Shown: positions 43,902 to 54,574 of the stretch, piece by piece
Position numbering within the stretch: the first letter of the stretch is position 1
Layout of the letters: the number at the start of each line of letters is the position of its first letter
Assembly: GCA_951394405.1 (NCBI GenBank)
Contig: OX596344.1
Span: 372,001 to 436,000, forward strand
Length of the DNA stretch: 64,000 nucleotides
Origin: Coprinellus micaceus
Taxonomy: Eukaryota; Basidiomycota; Agaricomycetes; Agaricales; Psathyrellaceae
Direction: 5' to 3'
Translations under genes and position numbers: made by a program
Notes under the pieces: model-generated
Seen by the model: the letters and a program-made list of their open reading frames with translations, nothing else
The model's database searches: none
Told to the model about the DNA's origin: nothing

Positions 43902-46900
43902 ATGCAGCCCCGCTCACGCCCTAATCTTGAAGAAGTGGATGAGGAGGTAGAATATATGAGTGAGGTGGAGATCGAGGAGGACGAAACTGATTCGGGTGAT
44001 GATGATGAGCATTCTCACCTACCCGCCTCCAGCGATGCGTTCGACCTTAGCAGCCCTCGCCCCATGGACCCATCCAGCCCTTCATCTGTGTCTACAGGTC
44101 CCCCATCCAGCCCCACACCAGCGCCGAGGACGACTGCACCATTTCTACCCTCCCTTGCTCCAGCCCAAGTTGCCTCAGATTCAATCACCTCAACGATTCT
44201 TGTCCCCCCTTCCTCTTCCAACGTCGAGTCCTCCTTGCATCCAACGAGCACCACCGCTACTGAGCCACTGACACCAAACACACGGTACCGGCGGCTTCTT
44301 GAAGTGGAGGGTGTCAACTACACCAGCCCAATTAAGGGGCCACCAGAAATCAAGGCCGCCAAGCGTGCGGAACGATCTCGTCGCCAACAGGCTGCAAAGG
44401 CGACTCAGGTACACCAGCTCAAGATCTCCGTGAAGCAAGGCAACAAGCGGAGTCGCTGCCGGACGCTCTTGAACATGGCTGCCTCACTTGGGCTCCGTTT
44501 TGAAGACGTGATGGACTTTGTCTTCGACCCAGATCAAGGTCAGAGAGAGCTGCGCTGGAACCAGTTCTTCATCCGGAAGGGGACGGCAGCCCGAGTTCTC
44601 AACTGGTGGGTGTCATCTAAGTACAACAAGTCATCGAGGTGGCAGGTATCGGACTGGGCGATTGACTATGTCTGTGGGCTGGTCGCCAAAGAAGCTCGCA
44701 AGACTACTGAAGCTGGGGAGCTGCAGGGGAAGAAGAAGACCATTACACCTGACTTTATCTCGTCCTTTGACCTCAACGAATATGCCAGGCGTCTGTCGAG
44801 CGAGTGGGCACCCATCGCCATCCGCATAATCAACGCCTTTACGACCTCTCGCCACGTCAAGTCCCACTCCAAAAAGAGGAAGAAGAAGATGGAAATGGTA
44901 TCGTACTCTCCCTACCCTTATGATCGTTTCTCACTTTGGCCAGGTCAAAACGATGATTGCACTTATGGCGCTGGGGGAGTATAGCCGGGATAATAATCTC
45001 GTCAAGCGCTTGCTTACCCTCTACCTCTATGCCTGCGGTGCTCAACGCCAAACCATTCACGTCCTCTCAACGCTCGGTGTTGTCGAAAGCTATAGTGCTA
45101 TGCTATCAACACGAATGCGCAAGATTCGCCGGACAAAGAAGCGTCCTGTTCCCGCCGGTCCTTCAACGGCTGGCACCACACCAGCCTCAACCGGTGTTTC
45201 ACTCCCTAGGACAGTCCCCATCCCTCCTGGCGCTTCTACCAGCACTTCACCGGCCCCGCCAATTTCAACCACCACTCCTCTTCCTGCAACGGCCCCTGTT
45301 CCAATGGATGAGGCTAGTAAAATAGTGTTTGCATTGGGGCTCGAGGAGGGGGTATGACTGGGAAGCCTCTACCAGCTCTCTGACTCCGTTCGGAAGGAGG
45401 CGCGTCGGATAGCTGTGACAGGGCTATACGCGATTGTCTATGACAATATTAACCTCAACTTTGCGAACGCTGAGCAAATCTTGGGGCGTCACGGTCAGTG
45501 TTTATCTACCTGTCTCAAGGTACATAACTCATGGCGTGATTTTAGATACACAGGAGAATGGAACGTGTGCAACACTCTTCACGCTCAATGGGCCCGCCAC
45601 CCTGAAGGATCTCGACGTGAAGAAACTCCAGCGTCGCTTTCTTGCCGCGCCTCCCCTCTCCCTCGAAGATATCCTCCTCACCGACTCAGAGAATGAAGAC
45701 CTCAGCTGTAACCTCATTGCCACGGTCCTCCGTGTTATCATCGAGTTTGGTGGGGAACGATTCTCAGCCTTCAAGGAGAACATGGAGAATTTTCAGCCAG
45801 TGACCGATCTCAAGGTGGACCCCAGCTGGAAGACCGGTGTATATCCCCTCACTGCATGGAACATCGACGAGTCCTCAGTCCAGGGCAACATTGATGTCAA
45901 CAACGCGATTGTTGATGAGCTCGAGTTACGGAACCATCCTGATTTTGATAAACGAGCCAGAATTCTAGCCGGCGACCAACTCACCATTGCTCGCCTTCGA
46001 GCTATCGAGTCGTTGCGTGCAGGGCACGTCACGGGGTATGAAGGTTTCTTCTGGGGCATCCACATCCTTGGCCTTTTCCACACAAAGATTGCAGACATCC
46101 ATGGCCTCCTCCTCAACCACTTCGGCAAGCCTGGTTCTGGGACAAGTGACCCAGGTTCCCTTTGGTTCCACAACACCTGTCTCGATCATCTCCCCATCAC
46201 TCTCACATCTCTGCCTCCCTTCCGAGTGTGCCGGGACCTTGTCTTTGTCTCTCTCTACGCTCGTGTTCTGCACTGCCTCCTTCGCGTTTCCGGGAGTGCT
46301 TCCCTCGACAGCTATATGGAGGAGTATGGGACCTGGGAGCAGCTTGTAGGCCACGCTGAGATGATCTTCGAGGAGTATGCCCGGGGTGATATTGTGCAAG
46401 ACCTTCGGTTCCAACGTCGTGGAGAACTGGGTGCTGGGGCCACCAAGGCAACAAAAGGTGACATGGTCTTTGAGAATGCTGTACTGTTCATGCGGGATGC
46501 CCTGGTTTCGCGCGAGTTCACAGATGCAATTCGTTCAAATGATCCTGGCCGCATCATCCCCATCCTCAAGGTCTTTGCGTTGAGCTTCCGTGGGACAGGT
46601 CGAGTCAAGTACGCCTACGAGATGCTTTTCTTCGTTCACCATATCAAGCACATCTGGCCCGCAGGTATCAAGTGAGTAGTGTCTGGGCTTTCTAAACCTT
46701 TCTAACTAACCAATTCATAGATGCATCGTGTTTAATAACATGGTGCTAAACCCGTCTGGAAAGCCCGAGTCTGGCGTCGAGGATGATCTCATGCAGGAGC
46801 ATATGAACCTTCTGTCGAAGGTGCGCTCCATGCAATCTGACAGGGGACGCTGCTAATATGAACTAGGCCAAGTATAAAGCTCGAGGATCCAACGCTTCAT

Positions 46901-47658
46901 GGGAGTGGATGTATGTTATCAACCCCTGCACAGAGTCGCTTCGAGTCCTCCAATCACACATCAACACCACTCTTGGAGCAGACATCGGGAAGAAGCATGC
47001 AAACGCCCATCTTGTGGAGGATATTCAGCATCTCATGGATAGCCTTCAAGACCATAAGGTCGACGAGATCATCCCTGGCCGTGTTATCCCTGGAGAAGAC
47101 GGGGAAGTCAAGAATGTTGTCGACGTCGGCCTCAGCCAGCTCCTCGCACATGGACCAAACGCACCACTCACCGAGTATAATGCTGCCTTCAAGCGACTTC
47201 AAAAACGCCGTAAAATGGCCCCAGTAACCCTTACCCCAGTACCAACCCTCGATCTCCATGATCTTCCCGACTCACTCCCTGGGACTATATTCCCTAGGAC
47301 ACCTCCGCCACCCTCTTCTTCTGGATCCTCTGTACGAGGGTCACCCTCCCCACCATCCCATCCCCGGGCCACCTCCCCAAGCTCTGCCGCCGATCAAGCC
47401 TTGGCCAATACTGGCCCTACAACTGCTGAACTCACTGCTGAAATATCAGAGGCGCAGCAGGATAATCTTACCATGGAGCCTATGGTGCAGGGAGAGCTTC
47501 AACAGATGATGGACGACATCAGCCAGGGTGTGGTGGACGAGACCTTGCGTCGAGAAAGCCTGCAGGACGTAGCTTTGGATATGGACATTGTTGATTCAGA
47601 TGAGGAGAGTGATCTCGAGAGTAGCGGGGTGGACAGTGATAGTGATTATGTTGAATAA
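43902..47658 (+). CDS. DUF6589-type protein, one in-frame TGA
   Basis: Five exons join in frame: 43,902-44,897; 44,944-45,493; 45,546-46,671; 46,721-46,820; 46,867-47,658 (3,564 nt, 1,187 codons). Layout: acidic, Ser/Pro/Thr-rich N-terminus (about 1-140); a basic helical region (RYRRLLEVEGVNYTSPIKGP, KRAERSRRQQAAK); a YSRDNNLVKRLLTLYLY helical part; then the conserved block LYAIVYDNINLNFANAEQILGRH, WNIDESSVQGNI, AGDQLTIARLRAIESLRAGH, GSLWFHNTCLDH, YEMLFFVHHIKHIWP; and an acidic C-terminus. The block is what I know as DUF6589, an uncharacterised, expanded basidiomycete family. WNIDES and AGDQLT could be RNase H-fold acidic positions (inference). TGA at 45,355-45,357 falls where relatives have Trp, so the gene is disabled unless the stop is read through. 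No other break was found. Confidence 0.7.
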
Positions 47659-48010
47659 TGTATGTATTTTTACCGTATACGCTCGAGTATCTACCTTCTA
47701 GCCACTGCGTCCACCTCCATGCGCGCGCGATTTCGCTAAGTCGAGTGTGACACAGTGTGACACGCTGATTTCCTGTTCGAGTGTACCAGCCGTTCTCTGG
47801 CGAGAACCGTCACGCGGTCACTTGTGACATCAAAGTGTGACATCACCAGAGGGCGGGTGGTCGCGAGCCTAAAGGGAAAGTGCTCATAGCACGTGAGTGT
47901 TCCTACCATATGAAGTAAATAGTTCCCACGTATACATACATAGTTCGGGCTCGTCCTCTTACCCAAACTTTTCGATGTCTGGTCCAAAATTGTAGAATCC
48001 GGAGCCCCTT
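47659..48010. other. Right flank of the island with TGTGAC clusters
   Basis: No gene. The stretch 47,745-47,845 contains repeated TGTGACA/TGTCACA-type words (gtgtgacacagtgtgacacgc; ttgtgacatcaaagtgtgacatcacc), also seen left of the helicase at 40,492-40,520 (ctgtgacatttgtgacacc). Ladder similarity resumes at 48,014-48,017. Confidence 0.4.
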
Positions 48011-48392
48011 GGGAAAGGTTGAAGGAAGCGGAGAAACGAAGTAGGGCAGTGAAGGGTCGGGCCTCCTGTACTGGAGGGAAGGGGGAGAGGAAGCCTGGAG
48101 ACTCGCCGATGCGTACGGGGATGGGAGGATCCGTGTGGGTGTTCACGCATTCAGTGGGCCAAGGCCCCAATCGGGATTTGGCCATCAAGTAGGGTGCGTC
48201 CAAGGTCGAAGGGTCATAGGCAGATGTGTAGATGGCGTTGAAGGATGTCGGAGCTGCGATGATCATGAATTTATTGTCAGCTCAATCCCCACTGGAGGAC
48301 ACAGAACGTACCTCTCTCAAACCTAGTGGCCAAAGCTTTCCCCACTTCCAGAGCAATCAATGAGGATGCGCCAGGATACGACCTGCTGTAAC

Positions 48393-48708
48393 TAGTGATC
48401 ACCAAGGATAATTCCCAGATACAAAAGTGCCAATCCATATCCTATCCGTGGCCCTATCCCATCCGTATCCGGCGGATTTATCCGATCAAAAGAGCCCAAG
48501 AACATCTAAATCGGGTAAGAACTGATGGAAATAGGTTCAAAAACATCAGATTTAACGAAATTAAGGCTATCTGCACCAGTTCTGGTCCGTTTTGGATGTT
48601 TTTGAGCACGTTTTAAATTTCACGGATAGGAGAATCTCAATCAGTATCCTATCCTTGATGTATTTTATCCTTTATCCTCAGGGATATCCTTATCCTTGGT
48701 TATCACTA
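48393..48708. mobile_element. 316-bp hAT-type MITE with 8-bp TSD
   Basis: Terminal inverted repeats TAGTGATCACCAAGGATA (left) and its reverse complement with one mismatch (right). Perfect 8-bp target duplication GCTGTAAC at 48,385-48,392 and 48,709-48,716. The empty site is visible in the paralog at 29,510 (cgaactgctgtaacc). TIR beginning TAGTG and an 8-bp duplication are diagnostic of the hAT superfamily. Inside are many TATCC/GGATA words (subterminal repeats) and no gene. Confidence 0.88.
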
Positions 48709-49384
48709 GCTGTAACCTCGGATGGTGAGTTGGCTATAGTTGCATTCCAAGTAGTCCTGGAGGTTTGAGGTCATTGCCCCAAAGGCGAAGAGAACCGTAG
48801 TCTCCAGGTTTGTATTCAAAGCTGGGAGGTCTGCACATTCAATACGACTCGCATGATTAGGTTGTGCCGAGGAACATCTGGGAGGGAAAGAAAATGAGGA
48901 CAGTCCGACATCCTTGCACATTCACCTCAGTCACCCATGGAACACCCCTCAGAGAGCCATTGAATTTTGTATTCCAGTGGGGTCTAGAGGGGGTCCTTCC
49001 ATGGCCCTTCCATGCTCCACTGATCCACCTTCTGTTCCAGCTGATCCAGATGCCTGGTTATATACCCATACATGGAACTCCACTGTGCTGTTCCATCCTC
49101 CCATTTAGGTGTGTTCCACCTCCTTGTTCCATGTGTTCATATGGCTCTCATACTTGCATAAATATGGTTTTACAGGATGCCAGAGATTATTGCATGATAG
49201 TGTATGTTGTTTATTACTGCTTTAAGATCAGAAACTTCCCAATACCCCTGTTATGGTTGTGCACCATCCATTCACCTTTCCTGGAACATGCATCTAGTGT
49301 TCCACATTCCACATCTGGAATATGTACTTGGTATTCCATGTTCCACACCTGGAATATGTACTTGGTATTCCAGATTCCACACCT

Positions 49385-49702
49385 GGAACACACATTAAGT
49401 GTTCCATATCTGGAACACACATTAAGTGTTCCATATCTGGAACACACATTAAGTGTTCCATATCTGGAACACACATTAAGTGTTCCATATCTGGAACACA
49501 CATTAAGTGTTCCATATCTGGAACACACATTAAGTGTTCCATATCTGGAACACACATTAAGTGTTCCATATCTGGAACACACATTAAGTGTTCCATATCT
49601 GGAACACACATTAAGTGTTCCATATCTGGAACACACATTAAGTGTTCCATATCTGGAACACACATTAAGTGTTCCATATCTGGAACACACATTAAGTGTT
49701 CC
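49385..49702 (+). repeat. 27-bp palindromic tandem repeat, 12 units
   Basis: Twelve units of 27 bp. Each core is a hairpin, GGAACAC-ACATTAA-GTGTTCC, separated by a 6-bp spacer ATATCT. Units are almost identical, with degenerate flanking units at both edges (around 49,290-49,384 and 49,703-49,733). Confidence 0.92.
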
Positions 49703-49825
49703 ACATGTGGAACATACACCAGGTGTTCCAGAGGGTGTTACTTTCATAAGGTGTAGTTCACACACCAGTTCAAAATGCTAATTAATGTCATGAAAATCAG
49801 ACACATCAATGACATAATGATTGAC

Positions 49826-49942
49826 AGGAACAGGTACCAGATTTGATGGACATAATCTGACCATCAAACGACATCACAGATCCCAGGAACAGGTACCAGA
49901 TTTGATGGACATAAGCTGTCCATCAAATGACATCACACTCAT
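49826..49942 (+). repeat. Tandem pair of about 60-bp palindrome-bearing units
   Basis: Two adjacent copies of a unit starting AGGAACAGGTACCAGATTTG, each with an internal inverted repeat TTTGATGGACA...CCATCAAA. Mirrored in the right arm at about 51,300-51,415. Confidence 0.7.
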
Positions 49943-50045
49943 TTAGATAAGGGCAGGCAGAACTCGTGGCTCTCTATCTCTACAGGGTATCACCCGATAA
50001 GGAAGATTTGGGCATCATTAGAAAGCGTTGAATTAGGGCTATTCA

Positions 50046-51192
50046 TATCCGGTCTGTTTACATGAACTCAATGCCTTCACCCCTGTCAGGAGGTGGATTA
50101 CCTGGATATCTGTGTTTTACATTGGATATTGTGTAAATAAACACAGATGGACAGCTCTACGGTATGAATTCTAGGCTGCAGAATAGAGTGGTGCATTGAA
50201 TGCACCAGTCCTGGGGGCTCTTACCACTTATTCCTCCTTTTTCAGTCATAGACTAACACAATTGAGTGTAACACACGAGCTGTACAATACTCAAGCTGAG
50301 GTGCCCAGACAAGAGCATCTATGTTTCACACATCATAAAAGTGGTTAAATAAGCTGTTTACAGTGGGATAGTGGAGTAATAACACCACAATATCCAAGCA
50401 ACACAGAGTACACCTCTCCTGAATGACACAGGTGAAATACTAGTATTTGGCTATTTATGGTGGCTGTGCATACTCCCACGCCAAATGGCCTTGGAAAGTG
50501 TCAATGGGACATGAATGTGGAGACATTACAAAAGACAGCAAACCAAATGGACGACACACTTAAAAGATAGGGTAGAAACAGCCACTTTGCAACAAGACAT
50601 TACAGAAGTACTATGCAGAACTACTTGAAGTCAACCAAAACATGATACACCTTCCATATCTTTGCAACCCCTGATCCGTTTTCCTTCCAGTTTCTTTAAT
50701 ATCTGTTCTATTTCTTACTCTCATTCCATTTCCCATAAGTAGTAACTTTCCCACAGCTGTCTTCTCACTGATTGGGCATGGGGACTATTATTGCCAATGC
50801 AATTGTACTTCTGTCTCCTTGCTGTGCTTCCAGTTTCAAGTCTGGAGTGGGAACACATAGTGGTATAGTGTGTAATGTGTCTAATCATCATCTAAATGGC
50901 TAACATGCTCCAGGAGGGGCCTAGATCATTCATGACATGGACATTATTGTGATGATTCTGTGACTAATGAACAATTTGGGCTATTTTGTATTGATTACAA
51001 GGGAATGGAGGGGTGCTGGGGTGTGTATTTGGTGGTTATTGTTGGCATATTTAAGTCCCCCAAAGTAGTTGGTTCAAAAATTGTGTATTACAAGCAAAAG
51101 GTGGGCTCACAAAGTGGGCATATCAGGGTATTTGAATAGTTTACCTTATTATAGTGTGGGAGTTGAACAGGTTAGTAAAGAGTGCATGAATG
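50046..51192. other. Centre of the foldback element; no gene seen
   Basis: AT-rich unique sequence between the two arms. I see no frame of note, no transposase motif and no splice-consistent gene on either strand. Confidence 0.5.
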
Positions 51193-51535
51193 TGAATAGC
51201 CCTAATTCAACGCTTTCTAATGATGCCCAAATCTTCCTTATCGGGTGATACCCTGTAGAGATAGAGAGCCACGAGTTCTGCCTGCCCTTATCTAAATGAG
51301 TGTGATGTCATTTGATGGACAGCTTATGTCCATCAAATCTGGTACCTGTTCCTGGGATCTGTGATGTCGTTTGATGGTCAGATTATGTCCATCAAATCTG
51401 GTACCTGTTCCTGTCAATCATTATGTCATTGATGTGTCTGATTTTCATGACATTAATTAGCATTTTGAACTGGTGTGTGAACTACACCTTATGAAAGTAA
51501 CACCCTCTGGAACACCTGGTGTATGTTCCACATGT

Positions 51536-51988
51536 GGAACACTTAATGTGTGTTCCAGATATGGAACACTTAATGTGTGTTCCAGATATGGAACACTTAA
51601 TGTGTGTTCCAGATATGGAACACTTAATGTGTGTTCCAGATATGGAACACTTAATGTGTGTTCCAGATATGGAACACTTAATGTGTGTTCCAGATATGGA
51701 ACACTTAATGTGTGTTCCAGATATGGAACACTTAATGTGTGTTCCAGATATGGAACACTTAATGTGTGTTCCAGATATGGAACACTTAATGTGTGTTCCA
51801 GATATGGAACACTTAATGTGTGTTCCAGATATGGAACACTTAATGTGTGTTCCAGATATGGAACACTTAATGTGTGTTCCAGATATGGAACACTTAATGT
51901 GTGTTCCAGATATGGAACACTTAATGTGTGTTCCAGATATGGAACACTTAATGTGTGTTCCAGATATGGAACACTTAATGTGTGTTCC
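51536..51988 (-). repeat. 27-bp palindromic tandem repeat, 17 units
   Basis: Seventeen units of the same 27-bp repeat in inverted orientation within the right arm. Five more units than in the left arm account exactly for the 135-bp arm difference. Confidence 0.92.
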
Positions 51989-53429
51989 AGGTGTGGAATC
52001 TGGAATACCAAGTACATATTCCAGGTGTGGAACATGGAATACCAAGTACATATTCCAGATGTGGAATGTGGAACACTAGATGCATGTTCCAGGAAAGGTG
52101 AATGGATGGTGCACAACCATAACAGGGGTATTGGGAAGTTTCTGATCTTAAAGCAGTAATAAACAACATACACTATCATGCAATAATCTCTGGCATCCTG
52201 TAAAACCATATTTATGCAAGTATGAGAGCCATATGAACACATGGAACAAGGAGGTGGAACACACCTAAATGGGAGGATGGAACAGCACAGTGGAGTTCCA
52301 TGTATGGGTATATAACCAGGCATCTGGATCAGCTGGAACAGAAGGTGGATCAGTGGAGCATGGAAGGGCCATGGAAGGACCCCCTCTAGACCCCACTGGA
52401 ATACAAAATTCAATGGCTCTCTGAGGGGTGTTCCATGGGTGACTGAGGTGGCACATTGCATCCTTGGGAAAAATGAAACACACCTTCCTCTCCAACTGAG
52501 TGTGTCAAAAGCCACTCTTCACCTCCCTCTCCCCCATGACATTTGTTGATATGGTGCAGGAATCCAGAGCCACGACTCGTTGACCAGGAATAGCGGGGTG
52601 GCCAAGGCTGTGTCATAAGCCTAGGGGGCGATTGGAGATGCTAGGTCAGGGAGTTGAACTCCTGAGGGAGGCCTTCGTGTGCCATTATGAGCAGGCCATG
52701 TCAAGGAGCATCTGGTTTCGAAGAACAAAGAAGATCTAGTCAGCTCAAGGGCAACCCCACATAAGAATTGAATGTACCTGGCTCTGATGTAGCACCTGTA
52801 CTACACTTGCACCTAGGGTACCCTTTGAGCTCGGATAGTTGGGCTGTGAGGCCTGCTGAGGACTTAAGGAACTGAGGAAGGTTGTCATTGTCCATTCGTA
52901 TGCCTCAGCTATCCATCAAACCACAAACGATGGCATAGCAGGCAGCGCGGTGACGAGTTCGCGATACACCCAAGGAATGGGGCATGGATGTCGTGCTTGC
53001 ACAGCTAGATGTTGGCTGGCGGACAAAGATGCGCGAGGTTGTAGCTCTGGTCGTGTGGAACAGTGATCATGAAGGGAGAAAGCAAGGAGACGCTGATGGC
53101 TGGCTTCAACTCCCACCACCATCACTGTGTTCCTCATGTCCAAACTGCTTCTCTTTCCATCTGTACGGCACTCGAATGCACACTAGGCCACTTCTCTCTT
53201 TTGCTTGCTCAACCTGGTCAGTAACTCTTCTCAAATTCACGACAGCGACAACCCCCATTGCTTGAATTTGACTCCCAAGCCTAAACCCTCACATCCCACC
53301 ACTGATCTGAACAAATCCCCAGGATGCACTCGTCCTTAGCACTGGAGGCCTAAGGGAACAACCAATCTAGCAGCCTCGAGACAACGTGTTCCCTTTGACC
53401 TCCCTCTGCAAGCCACCCAACGATGTATA

Positions 53430-53652
53430 TGTTAAAGTATTGGAGTGACCAGGAATTGAACCTGGGACCATCTGTTGACTAGACTGGATGCTCTACCACT
53501 GAGCTACCACCCTATGGATAGACAGTGTGCAGATGTTGATACTATGGGGCCTTAAACATTCCCCGTACACAGGCTCATCACCATGTGGGATACAGTTACA
53601 TATGGCACTGCACCAATATCAAGTCTAGGCTGTCAATTGACCACTTCCAACA
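53430..53652 (-). mobile_element. 223-bp TG...CA element carrying a tRNA-like region, copy 1
   Basis: Read on the minus strand it begins TGTTGGAAGTGG and ends TTTAACA. It is flanked by a 5-bp duplication GTATA (53,425-53,429 and 53,653-53,657). TG...CA ends with 5-bp duplications are the hallmark of LTR-type integration, so this is best seen as a solo LTR or a very small LTR-like element. It differs from copy 2 at only three positions, all C/T (G/A) transitions. The paralogous empty site is near 30,672-30,685. Confidence 0.8.
53442..53513 (-). tRNA. tRNA-like sequence inside the 223-bp element
   Basis: Contains a consensus A box (TAGCTCAGTGG) and a perfect B box (GGTTCAATTCC), a good D arm (GCTC/GAGC) and T arm (CCAGG/CCTGG), and a partly paired acceptor stem (AGGGTGG with TCACTCC). 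The anticodon arm does not pair properly and no anticodon can be assigned. It is a tRNA-derived Pol III promoter or a decayed tRNA rather than a working tRNA. Confidence 0.5.
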
Positions 53653-54351
53653 GTATATGCCCATACGTCAATACAAGCAGGAAGGCATCATTCCAACACC
53701 TTGGAAAGACCTACCAATGAAGTAATGCAACATTGCTCGCATGGGCGCCTCCTTGTTCAAGATGATTGTACATCCTTTGTCTCTCCCATACCCCATGGCT
53801 CACTAATTACCAGGAGCAGGAAAGCAAATCGGGGAGGTGGGGGTCTTGTGAGCATATGTCCGAACATATGCTTGCATTGCAGGGCAGTGTGCTCGTGGAC
53901 AGTCTTCCCGGCATCGAACGAGAGCTAGACTTGGTATGTTGTGTGTCCTTTCATTGCAAGTCCCAAGCTTACCATTTCATAGTCTGAATGAACTCCAAAA
54001 CACGATAGTCTGACGTGGCTGTCTCCCTCACTTGCCACTATCCACTGACTGAACTTGAAACACTGCCCTTCCACCTCCTCCTTCCTCTTCAGCGCACAAT
54101 AGCCCCATTGACAGGCGCGAGAAAGGTTGGATGGGTACTGCATGCCCCTCACCAGCACAACCAGTACTTCAAGCCACATATGGAACACTACAACTTGACT
54201 ACAACAACAGCTCTCTACTGGCGGTACCCGACCGCCCTCTTTCTGGCTGTGGTAAGCGTCAGGGGAGCACGAAGAGAAGGGTAGAGATCAAATTAGGACA
54301 AGGGATATCAGTAGAGCGGCTGTCGGAGCTAAGCACTAAGGGGTCATAGAT

Positions 54352-54574
54352 TGTTGGAAGTGGTCAATTGACAGCCTAGACTTGATATTGGTGCAGTGCT
54401 ATATGTAACTGTATCCCACACGGTGATGAGCCTGTGTATGGGGAATGTTTAAGGCCCCATAGTATCAACATCTGCACACTGTCTATCCATAGGGTGGTAG
54501 CTCAGTGGTAGAGCATCCAGTCTAGTCAACAGATGGTCCCAGGTTCAATTCCTGGTCACTCCAATACTTTAACA
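54352..54574 (+). mobile_element. 223-bp TG...CA element carrying a tRNA-like region, copy 2
   Basis: Same 223-bp element as copy 1 in opposite orientation, with its own 5-bp duplication TAGAT (54,347-54,351 and 54,575-54,579). Different target duplications show independent insertion. The interval between the two copies (53,653-54,351) is ordinary P-module sequence, so the pair is not a composite element. Confidence 0.8.
54491..54562 (+). tRNA. tRNA-like sequence inside the 223-bp element
   Basis: A box at 54,498-54,508 and B box at 54,542-54,552; identical to copy 1. It occupies the 3' third of the element, unlike tRNA-derived SINEs, which carry it at the 5' end. Confidence 0.5.

Larger units (their letters stand above)
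48923..52450. mobile_element. 3.5-kb foldback element with 7-bp TSD
   Basis: Left arm 48,923-50,045 (1,123 bp) and right arm 51,193-52,450 (1,258 bp) are near-perfect inverted copies, ending CACCTCAG.../...CTGAGGTG. The length difference of 135 bp is exactly five 27-bp repeat units. Direct 7-bp duplications GCACATT flank it (48,916-48,922 and 52,451-52,457). The 1,147-bp centre (50,046-51,192) has no frame above about 60 codons. Long inverted arms with internal tandem repeats match the Drosophila FB (foldback) architecture. The long frames across the arms (for example 48,864-49,781 and 52,515-51,457) come from the repeat and are not called as genes. A transposase source is not visible in the window. 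Confidence 0.88.
48014..53055 (-). repeat. N-block copy, split by two insertions
   Basis: Ladder sequence at 48,014-48,392, 48,717-48,922 and 52,458-53,055 aligns with 29,136-30,345. It includes the minus-strand exon APTSFNAIYTSAYDPSTLDA (48,260-48,160) and 'tttgttgatatggtgcagg' (52,540) matching 29,822. Many CG of the 29-kb copy are TG or CA here. It is interrupted by the hAT-type MITE (48,393-48,708) and by the foldback element (48,923-52,450). Confidence 0.55.

Noticed and set aside
49385..49702. CRISPR-like array
   Set aside because: Units are contiguous tandem copies with constant 6-bp spacers, no variable spacers, no cas genes, eukaryotic context.
48864..49781. 305-codon frame across the 27-bp repeat (and 352 codons at 51,457-52,515)
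   Set aside because: The repeat period is a multiple of three, so several frames on both strands stay open at once; the same holds in the mirrored arm. No domain or splice context.
53653..54351. Composite transposon bounded by the inverted 223-bp elements
   Set aside because: Each copy has its own 5-bp target duplication and the interior is ordinary ladder sequence.
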